A stretch of DNA of 64,000 bases, taken from Palsa-504 sp963808615. Lineage in GTDB: Bacteria; Actinomycetota; Actinomycetes; Streptosporangiales; Streptosporangiaceae. The position numbers and the translations under genes are program-made. The stretch is taken from the NCBI GenBank assembly GCA_963808615.1, contig CAWEGV010000002.1, forward strand, positions 124,001-188,000, given 5' to 3'. Below are positions 8,310-16,772 of this stretch, in pieces. The notes beneath the pieces are model-generated. The model was not told the DNA's origin. It made no database searches and saw nothing but the letters and a program-made list of their open reading frames with translations. Position 1 is the stretch's first letter, and every line of letters starts with the position of its first letter.

Positions 8310-8483
8310 CGGGGCCAGCAGGGGGCACGTGCGCCGCGGCCCGGCGCACCGCCTCGTCGTAGCACGCGGTGAGGAGCCGCCGGGTTTCAGAACCCGGGTG
8401 ACGGCCGAGTATGACCTGACGGAGCCGGTCGTCAGCTGGCAGGCGCACGGCCGGACTGACCCCGGCGGACCAGGACACCGGGG

Positions 8484-9362
8484 TCAGCCCACCGTTCCGG
8501 GAGCGGGCACGCCGATGGGGCTGGGGTAGGGCATCCCGACGGCGCACGCCTGCGCGAGCGGGGTGAGAAGCGTCGCGAGCGAGCCCGCCGTCTCGGCGCC
8601 GAGGCGGCCCCAGGGCCGCGCCGCGGCCCGGTCGGTGGCCGCTTCCACGGCGGCATGCGCCTGGCGCCCTGCGCTGGTGAGCTCGCCTCCCGGCCCGACC
8701 CAGCCGCGCTCGGCCAGCCGGGCCTGTGCATCGGCCCACTGCTCATCGGTCCAGCCCCGGATCGGCTGCATGTCCTCCCGCTGCAGATCCAGACCGCAGC
8801 GCAGGACCACTGCCTCGCAGCCGTCGATATCGGCCGCGGCCAGGGCGGCGAAGTGCCCGTCGCCGCGGTGCTCGCGCAGCACGGTGGCCGCCTGCCAGAG
8901 CCGGGCCAGACCAGAAGATTCTTCAGGCCCGCCCTCTGGGGTCAGCCGCGCGACGTTGGCCGCGGCCAGCACCCGGCCCGCGCAATCCAGCTCGCCGACC
9001 GCCCGCCACAGCAGGTCGGCGGCCGCCGCCACCCGCGACTCCCGCCCGGTGAGCAGCCCGCCCAGCGCGTCGACCGCGCCGGCCAGGCGGGTGCGCAGGG
9101 CCTGCTCGGGCGAGATCAGCTGCCACACCCCCGGGATGGCCCGGCTGACGAAGGTGGGCGCGAAGTTGAAGAACGACGCGCCGACCACCGCCGCGTCCAC
9201 CGGCCCGAGCGGCGCGGCGCGACCCGCGAAGTAGCCGCGCCAGAACCCGCGCAAGCCCGCCTGCTCAAAGGCCGAACGGGCCTCGGGCGCGAAGTAGGTC
9301 ACCGCGTGGACGGGCTCGAACAACGTCCACATCGCACGAGCCATACGTGCCGAGTCAGCCAC
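8484..9362 (-). CDS. SCO6745 family protein
   Basis: About 292 residues from the GTG at 9362, preceded by an AAGGGGA ribosome site; upstream reading to 9596 is basic and arginine-rich and is probably not translated. The N-terminus (MWTLFEPVHAVTYFAPEARS, then GFWRGYFAGRAAPLG) matches the SCO6745 family of actinobacteria, a winged-helix-like protein of uncertain role. Length agrees with the family. The 174 bases between this gene and the AraC gene hold nothing convincing. Confidence 0.85.
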   Translation of the reverse strand: MADSARMARAMWTLFEPVHAVTYFAPEARSAFEQAGLRGFWRGYFAGRAAPLGPVDAAVVGASFFNFAPTFVSRAIPGVWQLISPEQALRTRLAGAVDALGGLLTGRESRVAAAADLLWRAVGELDCAGRVLAAANVARLTPEGGPEESSGLARLWQAATVLREHRGDGHFAALAAADIDGCEAVVLRCGLDLQREDMQPIRGWTDEQWADAQARLAERGWVGPGGELTSAGRQAHAAVEAATDRAAARPWGRLGAETAGSLATLLTPLAQACAVGMPYPSPIGVPAPGTVG

Positions 9363-9596
9363 GACCGTCCCCTTCCCGGGTTCCGTCCGCAGGATAACTC
9401 CCGGGTAGTCCGCCCGGTTGTTACGGCCTGCCCGCCGGCAGCGGCTGCTCCGACCTGCTGAGCGGCCGTGCCGTCCACGGGCACTGACCTGCTGAGTCGC
9501 CGCGCGGCGCGGACCCCCTGACGCCAGCGGCCATGATTTCTTAAAATTCTGCCTGTCCCCACCCATCCGATCTGACCCCGGCCTCGAAGGTGTCAT

Positions 9597-10196
9597 ATGA
9601 ACCCGAGCGATTCGGACGCGTCCCGGTTCAGATCGGCGTCTACGGATAGGAGGGGAGAGCGGGACCTAGACGACCTGCTTGTTCACGTAGCCCGTGGCGA
9701 CCAGGTTGCGTTCGAGGCGGTGTACGACCGGATGGTCGGCCCGGTGTACGGCGTGATCCGCAGGGTTCTTCGGGATCCGTCCCAGTCCGAGGAGGTCGCC
9801 CAAGAAGTCCTTCTCGAGGTGTGGCGGACCGCGGCGCGGTTCGATCCGGCCATAGGTGGCGCGGCGACGTGGGTGATGACCATCGCCCACCGCCGCGCTA
9901 TCGACCGTATCCGGTCCACCACGGCGGCGGCCGAGCGCGAACACAAGACGGCCGACGTCCGCCCGCCACACGACGAGGTGGCCGAGGCAGTGGAAGCGAG
10001 CCTGGACCGCGAGCGGGTCCGGCGCTGCCTGGACAGCCTGACCGATATCCAGCGCGAGTCGATCACCCTGGCCTATTACGGCGGGAACAGTTACCGCCAG
10101 GTGGCCGAACTGCTGAACGTCACCCTGGGCGCGATCAAGACCAGGATCCGCGACGGGCTGATCCGGATGCGCGACTGCCTGGGGGTGAGCGCATGA
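9597..10196 (+). CDS. sigK: ECF RNA polymerase sigma factor, SigK-like
   Basis: 199 residues. Region 2 (about residues 30-95) includes the -10 recognition helix area (SEEVAQEVLLEVWRTAARFD). Region 4 (about 135-190) includes the helix-turn-helix YRQVAELLNVTLGAIKTRIR. The order sigma factor then RskA-type anti-sigma, joined by an ATGA overlap, is that of SigK/RskA. In mycobacteria SigK controls secreted antigens and itself; here DUF4331 and Tat-exported proteins close by may be the targets. Confidence 0.88.
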   Translation: MNPSDSDASRFRSASTDRRGERDLDDLLVHVARGDQVAFEAVYDRMVGPVYGVIRRVLRDPSQSEEVAQEVLLEVWRTAARFDPAIGGAATWVMTIAHRRAIDRIRSTTAAAEREHKTADVRPPHDEVAEAVEASLDRERVRRCLDSLTDIQRESITLAYYGGNSYRQVAELLNVTLGAIKTRIRDGLIRMRDCLGVSA

Positions 10197-11008
10197 GGCT
10201 GCTCCGCCAGGACCTGCACGCTCTGGCCGGCGTCTACGCCCTCGACGCCCTGGAAAGCGGCAAGGAGCTCAGCCGGTTCAACCAGCACCTGAACCGCTGC
10301 CACTCGTGCGCCAGCGAGGTCCGCGGGTTCCGCGAAGTCGCGACCGCGATGGCCTTCGCCGCCTCCACGGATCCGCCGCCCGAGATGCGCGACCGGGTGC
10401 TGGCCGCCGTGGCCCGTACCCGCCAGCCGCCGCCGGAGATCAGGACCCACGCCCGTCCGCGCCGTACCCGTACCCGGGCGCCGTGGGTGCCCTGGCTGTC
10501 CGGGGTGGTCGCCGCGGCCGCGATCGTGGTCGCGGCGCTGTTCGGCGTGGCGCTGGCTCACACCCATAGCGAGCTCAACCAGGCCCGGGCGCAGAACCAG
10601 GCACTGGCCGTGGACAAGGCCCGCATCACCGCCGAACTCAGCCAGGCCCGCGCCCATGACCAGGCGCTCGCCGCGATCCTCGGCGCGCCGCACGTGACGC
10701 TGCTGTCTCAGCGGACGACTAAGGGCGGCGTAGCCGTCGTGGTGCTAGACGCGGCCAAGCGCCAGCTGATCGTGGCCACGTCCGGGCTGCCCGCGCTGCC
10801 GTCGGGCCAGGTCTACCAGCTGTGGCTGATCGGCCCGGTGAAGATCGTGTCCGCGGGGCTGCTGCCCGCGGCCAAGTCCGGGGTGACCCCGCCCGTGGTG
10901 GCGACCGGGATCGTCAAGGGCGACAAGCTGGGCCTGACCGTTGAGCCCGCCCCGGGCACGGCCCAGCCCACCACCACGCCGATCCTCGCCCTGCCACTGC
11001 CCGTCTAG
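10193..11008 (+). CDS. rskA: Anti-sigma factor, RskA-like
   Basis: 271 residues from the ATG overlapping the sigma-factor stop. A cytosolic N-terminal zinc-binding anti-sigma motif HLNRCHSC (residues 32-39) sequesters the sigma factor in this family. One membrane span lies at about 101-122, followed by a coiled-coil-like stretch rich in ELNQARAQ/ELSQARAH. The C-terminal RskA domain (QVYQLWLIG, about 160-271) should face outside. Regulated proteolysis would release the sigma factor. Confidence 0.9.
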   Translation: MRLLRQDLHALAGVYALDALESGKELSRFNQHLNRCHSCASEVRGFREVATAMAFAASTDPPPEMRDRVLAAVARTRQPPPEIRTHARPRRTRTRAPWVPWLSGVVAAAAIVVAALFGVALAHTHSELNQARAQNQALAVDKARITAELSQARAHDQALAAILGAPHVTLLSQRTTKGGVAVVVLDAAKRQLIVATSGLPALPSGQVYQLWLIGPVKIVSAGLLPAAKSGVTPPVVATGIVKGDKLGLTVEPAPGTAQPTTTPILALPLPV

Positions 11009-11029
11009 CTGCGCCGGGTGGCTCCGCGG

Positions 11030-11118
11030 GCTCAGGCCGGCCAGTTGCACGTGGCGAACCGCTGCCCAGGTTGGCCGCTGGCCTGCCGCCGCTCAGGCCG
11101 GCCAGTTGCACGTGGCGA
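11030..11118. repeat. 28-bp direct repeat duplicating a gene 3' end
   Basis: Identical 28-base copies at 11030-11057 and 11091-11118, 61 bases apart. The second copy encodes, on the minus strand, the last residues IATCNWPA and stop of the adjacent hypothetical gene; the first is a free copy of the same terminal codons downstream of it. This is a small tandem duplication of a gene end. Confidence 0.75.
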
Positions 11119-11410
11119 TCTGGCCGCCGGTGATGACGACGGTCGCCGCCGCATTCTGCTGGTCGCTCCAGATCGTGTAGGTCCCCGCGCGCAGATCGGG
11201 GTAGACGGCCGCGTACGTGGTCGCGTCCGCCGTGTCACGCCGGCGGACCTGCGAGTGCGTGCGCCGGGCGCCGGGATCGTCGTCCCGGCTGATCTCGATC
11301 TCCCGGCCGTCCAGGCCGGCCGGCGTGTACAGCACCAGGGCGCCGATATCGCCGCCGAGTTCCATCACGACGGTCCCAGGGCCGGACGGCCCGGCTGCTG
11401 GCTCGGTCAT
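11093..11410 (-). CDS. Hypothetical protein near the sigK locus
   Basis: 105 residues with an excellent ribosome site (AAAGGAG) before the ATG at 11410. It lacks a signal peptide or membrane span and appears to be a small all-beta protein (GTVVMELGGDIGALVLYTP, then AGTYTIWSDQQNAAATVVI). I do not recognise a named family. It lies downstream of the DUF4331 gene on the same strand with a 130-base gap, and convergent with rskA, so it may belong to the same regulon. Confidence 0.75.
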   Translation of the reverse strand: MTEPAAGPSGPGTVVMELGGDIGALVLYTPAGLDGREIEISRDDDPGARRTHSQVRRRDTADATTYAAVYPDLRAGTYTIWSDQQNAAATVVITGGQIATCNWPA

Positions 11411-11543
11411 GGCCGCGCTCCTTTGCGATCAGCTGCGGGGTCAGAATCCGGGGCCTCAGGCATCACCGGTGGCCGGGGCCTCGGGCATCGCCGGCGGCGC
11501 CGCGGGTCCGGTGCGGTCGGACCCGCGGCGCGTTTGGGTGTGG

Positions 11544-12899
11544 TCAGGACGGCTCGTCGTAGCCGCTGTACGGGACCCCCAGGTAGGGGAACTGGCCGAG
11601 CGGGGAGGCGTGGACGCTGGACGGGGTCAGCCCGTCGGTGATCTCGCCCGCGGCCGCATCCGGCTTGTACGAAGGGGCGACCAGCGGATAGGTCACCCCG
11701 GCGATGGCCCGCAGTTCGATCGTGACCACGTCGTCTGTGACCCGGCGCCCGTTCGGGAAGCCGGCCAGGTCGCCGCCGACCACTCCGAGGATGTTGGGGT
11801 TCTTGGCCGGCGGGATGGAGGTGTTCAGCCGGAGCATGTCGGCCAGCACCGTCCCGGTGAAGTTCGTGAATCCCTTGATGATCCCGGACGGTATGCCGGT
11901 GAGCAGGATCGCCTCCAGGTCGGCCCGCGGCGCCCCTGACTTGACCAGCGCGGCCAGGTGAGGGAACACGCCCGGGTACAGGACCGGCAGCAGCGCCGCC
12001 AGGCCGGGCTGGGTGACGTAGCCGGCGAACCGCTTGTCGTCCGCGGGCGGCAGCGAATTCCAATAGTCCTTCTGGCCCAGCGGGATCAGCACCTCGTTGA
12101 CCAGCGGGTTACCCAGCCGCGACACCTGCCGGAACGGTCCTGAGTTCACGTTCTCGCCGCGGTCGGCGTCCCACAGCGTGACCCGCTGACGGCTGGCCGT
12201 GGTCCAGACCCCGATGGTCCGGTGGCCCTTCCTGGTCACCGAGGAAATCGGCACCTGGATGGCGATGGAGCTCACGTTCAGGTTGTTGGTCGCGTTGACC
12301 CCGGGCATGTTCTTGAGCAGGCCCGGCGGCGCGTGCAGGGCCTGGAACGGCCGCAGGTTACCCAGGTCGAAGATGGAACCCAGGTCGACGTAGAACGCCT
12401 CGGCCCGCTGCCCGGCGAACACGCTGATCCCGCCGCCCAGGTGGTTGACCGCCGCGGCCGCCAGGCCGGCGTAGTCCGGCGTGGACAGCGGCCCGATGTT
12501 GCACGGCGGGCAGGGCAGGCCGCTGCCCAGCTTGCTGAACGAGCCGCCGGCGACCACGGCGACGTCATAGGTCTGCACGCGGTTCCAGGTCGGGTCGCTC
12601 AGTGACTCGATCGGGCCCGTGTTGTACAGGAAGGTGCCCGGGTCGCGCACGATGGTGCGGAAGCGGAACTGGTAGGAGATGTCCGCCCGGCCGTCCCCGT
12701 CGTTGTCGATGTGGATCTCGTAGAGCACGTCGTCGCCGAACTCGTAGAAGTTCGGCCCCCCGGAGGGCAGCTGCAGCGGGATGTAGTTGGCGATCAGGGT
12801 GACGGTATCCGGCTGATCCGGGCTGACGAACGCGTACACGTCGGTACTGTCGGCCACCGGGTCCTTGGAGATCTCTGGCGCCTCGCGGTGCGATGACAT
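11544..12899 (-). CDS. DUF4331 domain protein
   Basis: 451 residues beginning with the family hallmark MSSHREAPEI, followed by DPVADSTDVYAFVSPD and repeated DGDG-type acidic loops (IDNDGDGRADISYQF) that could bind calcium. The ribosome site GAGGTAATTC precedes the ATG. DUF4331 proteins are usually extracellular and of unknown function; no signal peptide is visible here. It follows a Tat-signal protein gene on the same strand (gap 87 bases, filled by an 11-bp tandem repeat), so the two are probably co-transcribed. Confidence 0.92.
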   Translation of the reverse strand: MSSHREAPEISKDPVADSTDVYAFVSPDQPDTVTLIANYIPLQLPSGGPNFYEFGDDVLYEIHIDNDGDGRADISYQFRFRTIVRDPGTFLYNTGPIESLSDPTWNRVQTYDVAVVAGGSFSKLGSGLPCPPCNIGPLSTPDYAGLAAAAVNHLGGGISVFAGQRAEAFYVDLGSIFDLGNLRPFQALHAPPGLLKNMPGVNATNNLNVSSIAIQVPISSVTRKGHRTIGVWTTASRQRVTLWDADRGENVNSGPFRQVSRLGNPLVNEVLIPLGQKDYWNSLPPADDKRFAGYVTQPGLAALLPVLYPGVFPHLAALVKSGAPRADLEAILLTGIPSGIIKGFTNFTGTVLADMLRLNTSIPPAKNPNILGVVGGDLAGFPNGRRVTDDVVTIELRAIAGVTYPLVAPSYKPDAAAGEITDGLTPSSVHASPLGQFPYLGVPYSGYDEPS

Positions 12900-12910
12900 G
12901 AATTACCTCA

Positions 12911-12965
12911 CTGGCTCGAAGACTGGCTCGAAGCTGGCTCGAAGCTGGCTCGAAGCTGGCTTGAA
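12911..12965. repeat. Tandem repeat of CTGGCTCGAAG, about five units
   Basis: Five near-identical 11-base units, one with an inserted A and the last with a T change, fill the gap between the Tat-signal gene and the DUF4331 gene, ending 12 bases before the DUF4331 start codon. Copy-number change here would alter leader length and could tune DUF4331 expression. Confidence 0.85.
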
Positions 12966-12986
12966 ACGGCAGATGGCAGGGCAGGC

Positions 12987-13346
12987 TTACCCGATGGCCC
13001 GGGCGATCCGGGCCGCCAGATCCTTGTCGCGCAACCGGGTCTGGCTGGTCCCGGAGAACACCTCGATGTCCCCGGACCTCGCATCGCGCACGTGCACCAC
13101 GAGGGATCCCGACGCCGCCTTCGCGGTCCCGCCGGCCCGCGGCGATGACTGGCTAGCGCCAGGCTCGGCCGCCGCGGCCGGGCTTACCGCGGCTCCCAGG
13201 GCCGTGGCGGCCAGGCCGACCGCGCCTGCGGTCGCGACTCCCTGCAACACCGAACGCCGGGACATGCGCCGCTCCGGTGAGCCCGCCAGGGCATCCGGGT
13301 CGCCGGCACGCTCGGCCGACGCGCGCTGTGCATCGTGACTGGGCAT
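12987..13346 (-). CDS. Small Tat-exported protein
   Basis: About 119 residues from the ATG at 13346, with an AAAGGA ribosome site; longer upstream reading is not supported. A twin-arginine signal (RRMSRRSVLQG, then a hydrophobic core ending AAAAE) occupies roughly residues 26-65. The mature part is only about 55 residues (GSLVVHVRDARSGDIEVFSG). A homologue of this small domain is not recognised. It is the first gene of a probable operon with DUF4331 and thus a candidate sigma-K target. Confidence 0.8.
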   Translation of the reverse strand: MPSHDAQRASAERAGDPDALAGSPERRMSRRSVLQGVATAGAVGLAATALGAAVSPAAAAEPGASQSSPRAGGTAKAASGSLVVHVRDARSGDIEVFSGTSQTRLRDKDLAARIARAIG

Positions 13347-13505
13347 GACGATCCTTTCGGTGGCTGGTTGGCAGGCACGTCGCCGCACACGATGAGCACG
13401 CCAGAGAGGGAACACAACACGTGTGTGCTTCGCCGCGGACGGGGCGGCGGATGGGTCGCCGATGAAAAAAGTTCGGTAACGTTCCGGCTTCGCCGGGCCG
13501 GGCGC

Positions 13506-13758
13506 TCAGTCCTTCGGGCCGGTGGCCGCGAGGCTGATGCCGAGCCCGATCATGACCAGCCCGCCGGCCCCGCCGATCAGGGCCAGTCGCCGCGGCGTGC
13601 ACGCACAGGCCGAGTTCGTTCCCGGCGACGGTCAGCAGCGCGGACCGGCGGCCGACCGTCAGTGCCCGGCTGATGGTGAACAGCACGCTCGGGCCGGGGA
13701 TGGCGATCACGACGGTCACCACGGCCGCGAACGCCAGCACGTGACCGACCGGGACCAT
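13506..13758 (-). pseudogene. LysE family exporter with internal deletion
   Basis: The first 46 or so residues (FAAVVTVVIAIPGPSVLF, then GRRSALLTVAGNELGLCVHA) are the start of a LysE/RhtB exporter. In a second frame the last 28 residues (LALIGGAGGLVMIGLGIS, then ATGPKD and stop) are its end. The roughly 130 middle residues are missing and the frame changes at the join near 13600. A normal family member has about 210 residues, so this is a dead gene. Confidence 0.85.
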
Positions 13759-13812
13759 GACGCTCACGCTACCCAGCGCCCGCCGGGTCGTCACCCGGTT
13801 AACTCCCACCGG

Positions 13813-14328
13813 CCAGCCCCGCTGGAGGGGCTGGTCATGGGCACCCGTTCCGGCGATGTCGATCCCGGCATGTTCGGGTACCTGACCGACCGGGCCGGAC
13901 TGACCGTCGACGAGGTGACCCAGGCGCTGAACACCGCCAGCGGCCTGGCCGGGCTGTCCGGCGTCGGCCACGACATGCGAGCGGTCGAGCAGGCGGCAGC
14001 GGCCGGGAACCAGCGGGCGCGGCTCGCCCTGGACGTCTTCGTGCACCGGCTGGCCAGGGCGGTCGCGGCCATGGTGGTCGGCCTGGAGCGGCTCGACGCG
14101 CTGGTGTTCACCGGCGGCATCGGCGAGAACAGTGCCCTGATCCGCGGCCAGGTGCTGGCCCGCCTGGGCTTCCTCGGCCTGGCCGAAGACGCAGAGGCCA
14201 ACGCCCGCCACGGCCGCGCCACCAGCGGGCGCATCAGCCCGGAAGGCCCGGTCCTGGCCCTGGTCGTGCCGGCCGACGAGGAACTGCTGATCGCCCGGGA
14301 CACCGCGCGGCTGATCGCGCCCGGCTGA
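13813..14328 (+). pseudogene. ackA: Acetate kinase, C-terminal fragment
   Basis: About 170 residues clearly from the C-terminal half of acetate kinase: PLEGLVMGTRSGDVDPG near the start and the conserved FTGGIGENSALIR later, ending normally. The N-terminal half, about 200 residues with the first nucleotide-fold elements, is absent, and the reading frame upstream is unrelated. An internal ATG at 13837 could be translated but would not give an active kinase. It lies next to the lysE remnant; no phosphotransacetylase gene is nearby. Confidence 0.85.
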
Positions 14329-14410
14329 GGTCCCGGGCCGCCAGCGCCCGCGCCGGCCTCGGAACGGGGCGCCGTGCGTCCCGGGCCCGCCCGGGGCGTA
14401 CCTTCTGCTT

Positions 14411-14677
14411 GTGGTCCGCTATCGGGTCCTGGTCTCCGGCCGGGTCCAGGGTGTCTTCTTCCGCGATACGTGCCGGCGGCTGGCTATCGAGCATGGCGTG
14501 GCCGGCTGGGTGCGCAACCTGCCCGACGGCCGGGTCGAAGCGGTCTTCGAAGGGCTGGCCGATGATGTCGCCCGGCTGATCGAGTGGGCCCGCCACGGTC
14601 CTCGCCTGGCCGTCGTGGAGAATGTCGCGGTCCAGCCTGAACCATCGGAAGGGCTTGCCACCTTCCAGGTCAGGTGA
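14411..14677 (+). CDS. acyP: Acylphosphatase
   Basis: 88 residues, the normal length for the family. It has the phosphate-binding loop GRVQGVFFRD (about residues 10-19) with its catalytic Arg, and GWVRNLPDGRVEAVFEG (about 32-48) with the catalytic Asn. It hydrolyses acyl-phosphates such as acetyl phosphate. The start is the GTG at 14411; the stop overlaps the GTG of the MFS transporter, suggesting coupling. Closeness to the acetate kinase remnant may reflect an old acetyl-phosphate gene group. Confidence 0.93.
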   Translation: MVRYRVLVSGRVQGVFFRDTCRRLAIEHGVAGWVRNLPDGRVEAVFEGLADDVARLIEWARHGPRLAVVENVAVQPEPSEGLATFQVR

Positions 14678-16044
14678 CGGCCCCCGGGGTTTCCGATTCG
14701 CCCTCCCGGCAGGTCTTGCGCTTACATGGACCAGTGGCTGAACAGCGTCGGCGAGCTCCAGGGAACGCCGGCCTGGCCAGCCGGAGCACCGATCTGCTCA
14801 GCCTGGGCAGCTTCGTGGTCCTGGGGCTGCCCGATGGCATGCTCGGCACCGTGTGGCCGTCCATGCGCGTCACCTTCGGCGCGCCGGTCGGCGACCTGGG
14901 CCTGATCCTGCTCATCGCCACGGCGGGGTCTGTGCTCGTCACCGCCTTCGTCGGGAGGCTGATCACGCGCCTGGGCGTACCTGTCCTGCTGACCGTGTCC
15001 GGGACGTGCAGCGCCCTGAGCGCGGCCGGATTCGCGCTCGCCCCCGGGTTCTGGCTCGTGCTGTGCGTGGCCGTTCTGGCCGGGGCCGCGGCCGGCATGA
15101 TGGACGCCGGGCTGAACACGGCGGTCGCCCTGACCGGCCGGACCCGCCTGCTCAACCTGCTACACGGCGCGTACGGCGTCGGCACCGCGATCGGCCCGCT
15201 GGTGGTCACCGCCGCCATCCTCACCGGTTCGTGGCGGCCTGCCTATCTGACGCTGTTCGTCCTCGACCTGGTCATTGCCGCCTCGTGGCTGCGTCACCGG
15301 CGCCGCGGCGGCACTAGGTCCGCGTCGGCCGAGCGGGACCATACGGTGGAGCCGCAGCCGGGCGCGCAGTGGTCCCGGCGCCGGTACCGCTGGGCGGTGG
15401 CCATGGGCATGGCGGTGTTCTTCCTCTATACCGGCCTGGAAGTCAGCGCGGGGGAGTGGGAGGCAAGCTTCTGCCGCGGGCTCCTGAACATGTCGGCGAC
15501 CGCGACCGGCCTGGCCACCTTCGGATACTGGGGCGCCCTGACCGCCGCCCGGATCGGGCTGGCCCTGTGGCCCCGCCTGGTCCCGCCCGGGGCGGTGGTC
15601 CGCTGGGGCAGCGCCCTGGCCGTGATCGCCGCTGCCCTGATCTGGGTGCAGCCCGGCACGGTGCTCACCGTGATCTGCTTCGTGATCCTCGGCGGTGCCC
15701 TGGCCGGGGTGTTCCCGGCCATGGTCTCGCTCACTCCGATCCGCATCGGCTCGCAGCGAGCCCAGCACGTCATCGCTTGGCAGGTCGGCGCCGCGGCCGC
15801 CGGGGGAGCCGGAATCTCCGCCCTGGTCGGCTTGCTCATCGGCCGGACCAGCCTGGCCATCCTCGGCCCGTCGCTGACCGTCCTGGCGGTACTGCTCATC
15901 GGCACCGAGCTGATCCTGACCCGGCTCGCCCCATCCGGCCCAGGGCAAGCAGCTGACCTCCTCTTACGGGCCGGACGGCCCGGGGGGTCCGGTCCCTACA
16001 TGTACAGCCCGCCGTTGACCGGGTACACCTGGCCGGTGATGTAA
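14674..16044 (+). CDS. MFS transporter
   Basis: 456 residues if the GTG overlapping the acylphosphatase stop is used; the membrane part starts near residue 42 (LLSLGSFVVLGLPDGMLGTVW). About twelve hydrophobic segments, a central basic loop (RHRRRGGTRSASAERD) and the early GLPDGMLG motif resemble the FucP-like sugar/proton symporter branch. Substrate unknown. The C-terminal 25 residues run into the 3' end of the convergent phaB gene (49-base overlap), suggesting the original stop was lost. Confidence 0.85.
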   Translation: MTAPGVSDSPSRQVLRLHGPVAEQRRRAPGNAGLASRSTDLLSLGSFVVLGLPDGMLGTVWPSMRVTFGAPVGDLGLILLIATAGSVLVTAFVGRLITRLGVPVLLTVSGTCSALSAAGFALAPGFWLVLCVAVLAGAAAGMMDAGLNTAVALTGRTRLLNLLHGAYGVGTAIGPLVVTAAILTGSWRPAYLTLFVLDLVIAASWLRHRRRGGTRSASAERDHTVEPQPGAQWSRRRYRWAVAMGMAVFFLYTGLEVSAGEWEASFCRGLLNMSATATGLATFGYWGALTAARIGLALWPRLVPPGAVVRWGSALAVIAAALIWVQPGTVLTVICFVILGGALAGVFPAMVSLTPIRIGSQRAQHVIAWQVGAAAAGGAGISALVGLLIGRTSLAILGPSLTVLAVLLIGTELILTRLAPSGPGQAADLLLRAGRPGGSGPYMYSPPLTGYTWPVM

Positions 16045-16736
16045 CCCGACTCGGGGTCGGCCAGGAACTCCACCACCCGGGCCACCTCGCCGGGCTCGCC
16101 GAGCCGGCCGACCGGGATCCGGTCGATGATCTTCTCCATCACGTTGTCCGGGACCGCCGCGGTCATCTCGGTGGTGATGTACCCGGGCGTGACGGTGTTG
16201 ACCGTGATGCCCTTGCGCGCCGTCTCCAGGGCCACGCTCATGGTCAGCCCGAACATCCCCGACTTGGCCGCGGCGTAGTTGGCCTGCCCGAACCCGCCGG
16301 CCGAGCCGATCACCGAGGAGATGTTGATGATCCGGCCGTGGCCGCGGTCCAGCATGTGCTGCAGCACGGCCCGGGACAGGTAGAACGCGCCGGACAGGTT
16401 GACGTGGATGACGTGGTCCCACTCCTCGGGAGCCATCTTGCGCACCGTCTTGTCCACGGTGATGCCGGCGTTGTTGACCAGGATGTCCAGCTGCCCGTGG
16501 GTCTCGATGACCTCGTCGATGACCCGGACGCAGTCCTCGTTGCGGCCGATGTTGCCCTGGTGGATGCTGACTCCGCGATCGGCGTACTTGTCCGCGAACT
16601 GCCGGGCCTGGTCGTGCCGGCCTGCGTAGCCGGCGGCGACCTTCACCCCCCGGTCGATCAGCCGTTCGCAGATGGCCAGCCCGATGCCGCGGGTCCCGCC
16701 GGTGACCAGCGCGACCTGCCCGTTCATGTCGCCCAT
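15996..16736 (-). CDS. phaB: Acetoacetyl-CoA reductase (SDR family)
   Basis: 246 residues. NADPH-binding TGGTRGIG at residues 12-19, NNAG at 88-91, catalytic Ser near 140 and YxxxK at Tyr154-Lys158. A GGAGG site precedes the ATG. The length and the fill between motifs fit PhaB, which reduces acetoacetyl-CoA to (R)-3-hydroxybutyryl-CoA, the monomer for polyhydroxybutyrate. It follows the PHA synthase gene by 36 bases on the same strand, which supports PhaB over FabG. Confidence 0.9.
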   Translation of the reverse strand: MGDMNGQVALVTGGTRGIGLAICERLIDRGVKVAAGYAGRHDQARQFADKYADRGVSIHQGNIGRNEDCVRVIDEVIETHGQLDILVNNAGITVDKTVRKMAPEEWDHVIHVNLSGAFYLSRAVLQHMLDRGHGRIINISSVIGSAGGFGQANYAAAKSGMFGLTMSVALETARKGITVNTVTPGYITTEMTAAVPDNVMEKIIDRIPVGRLGEPGEVARVVEFLADPESGYITGQVYPVNGGLYM

Positions 16737-16772
16737 GATGTACCTCCGATGCTGTCGGTGGACGAGCCCGGG

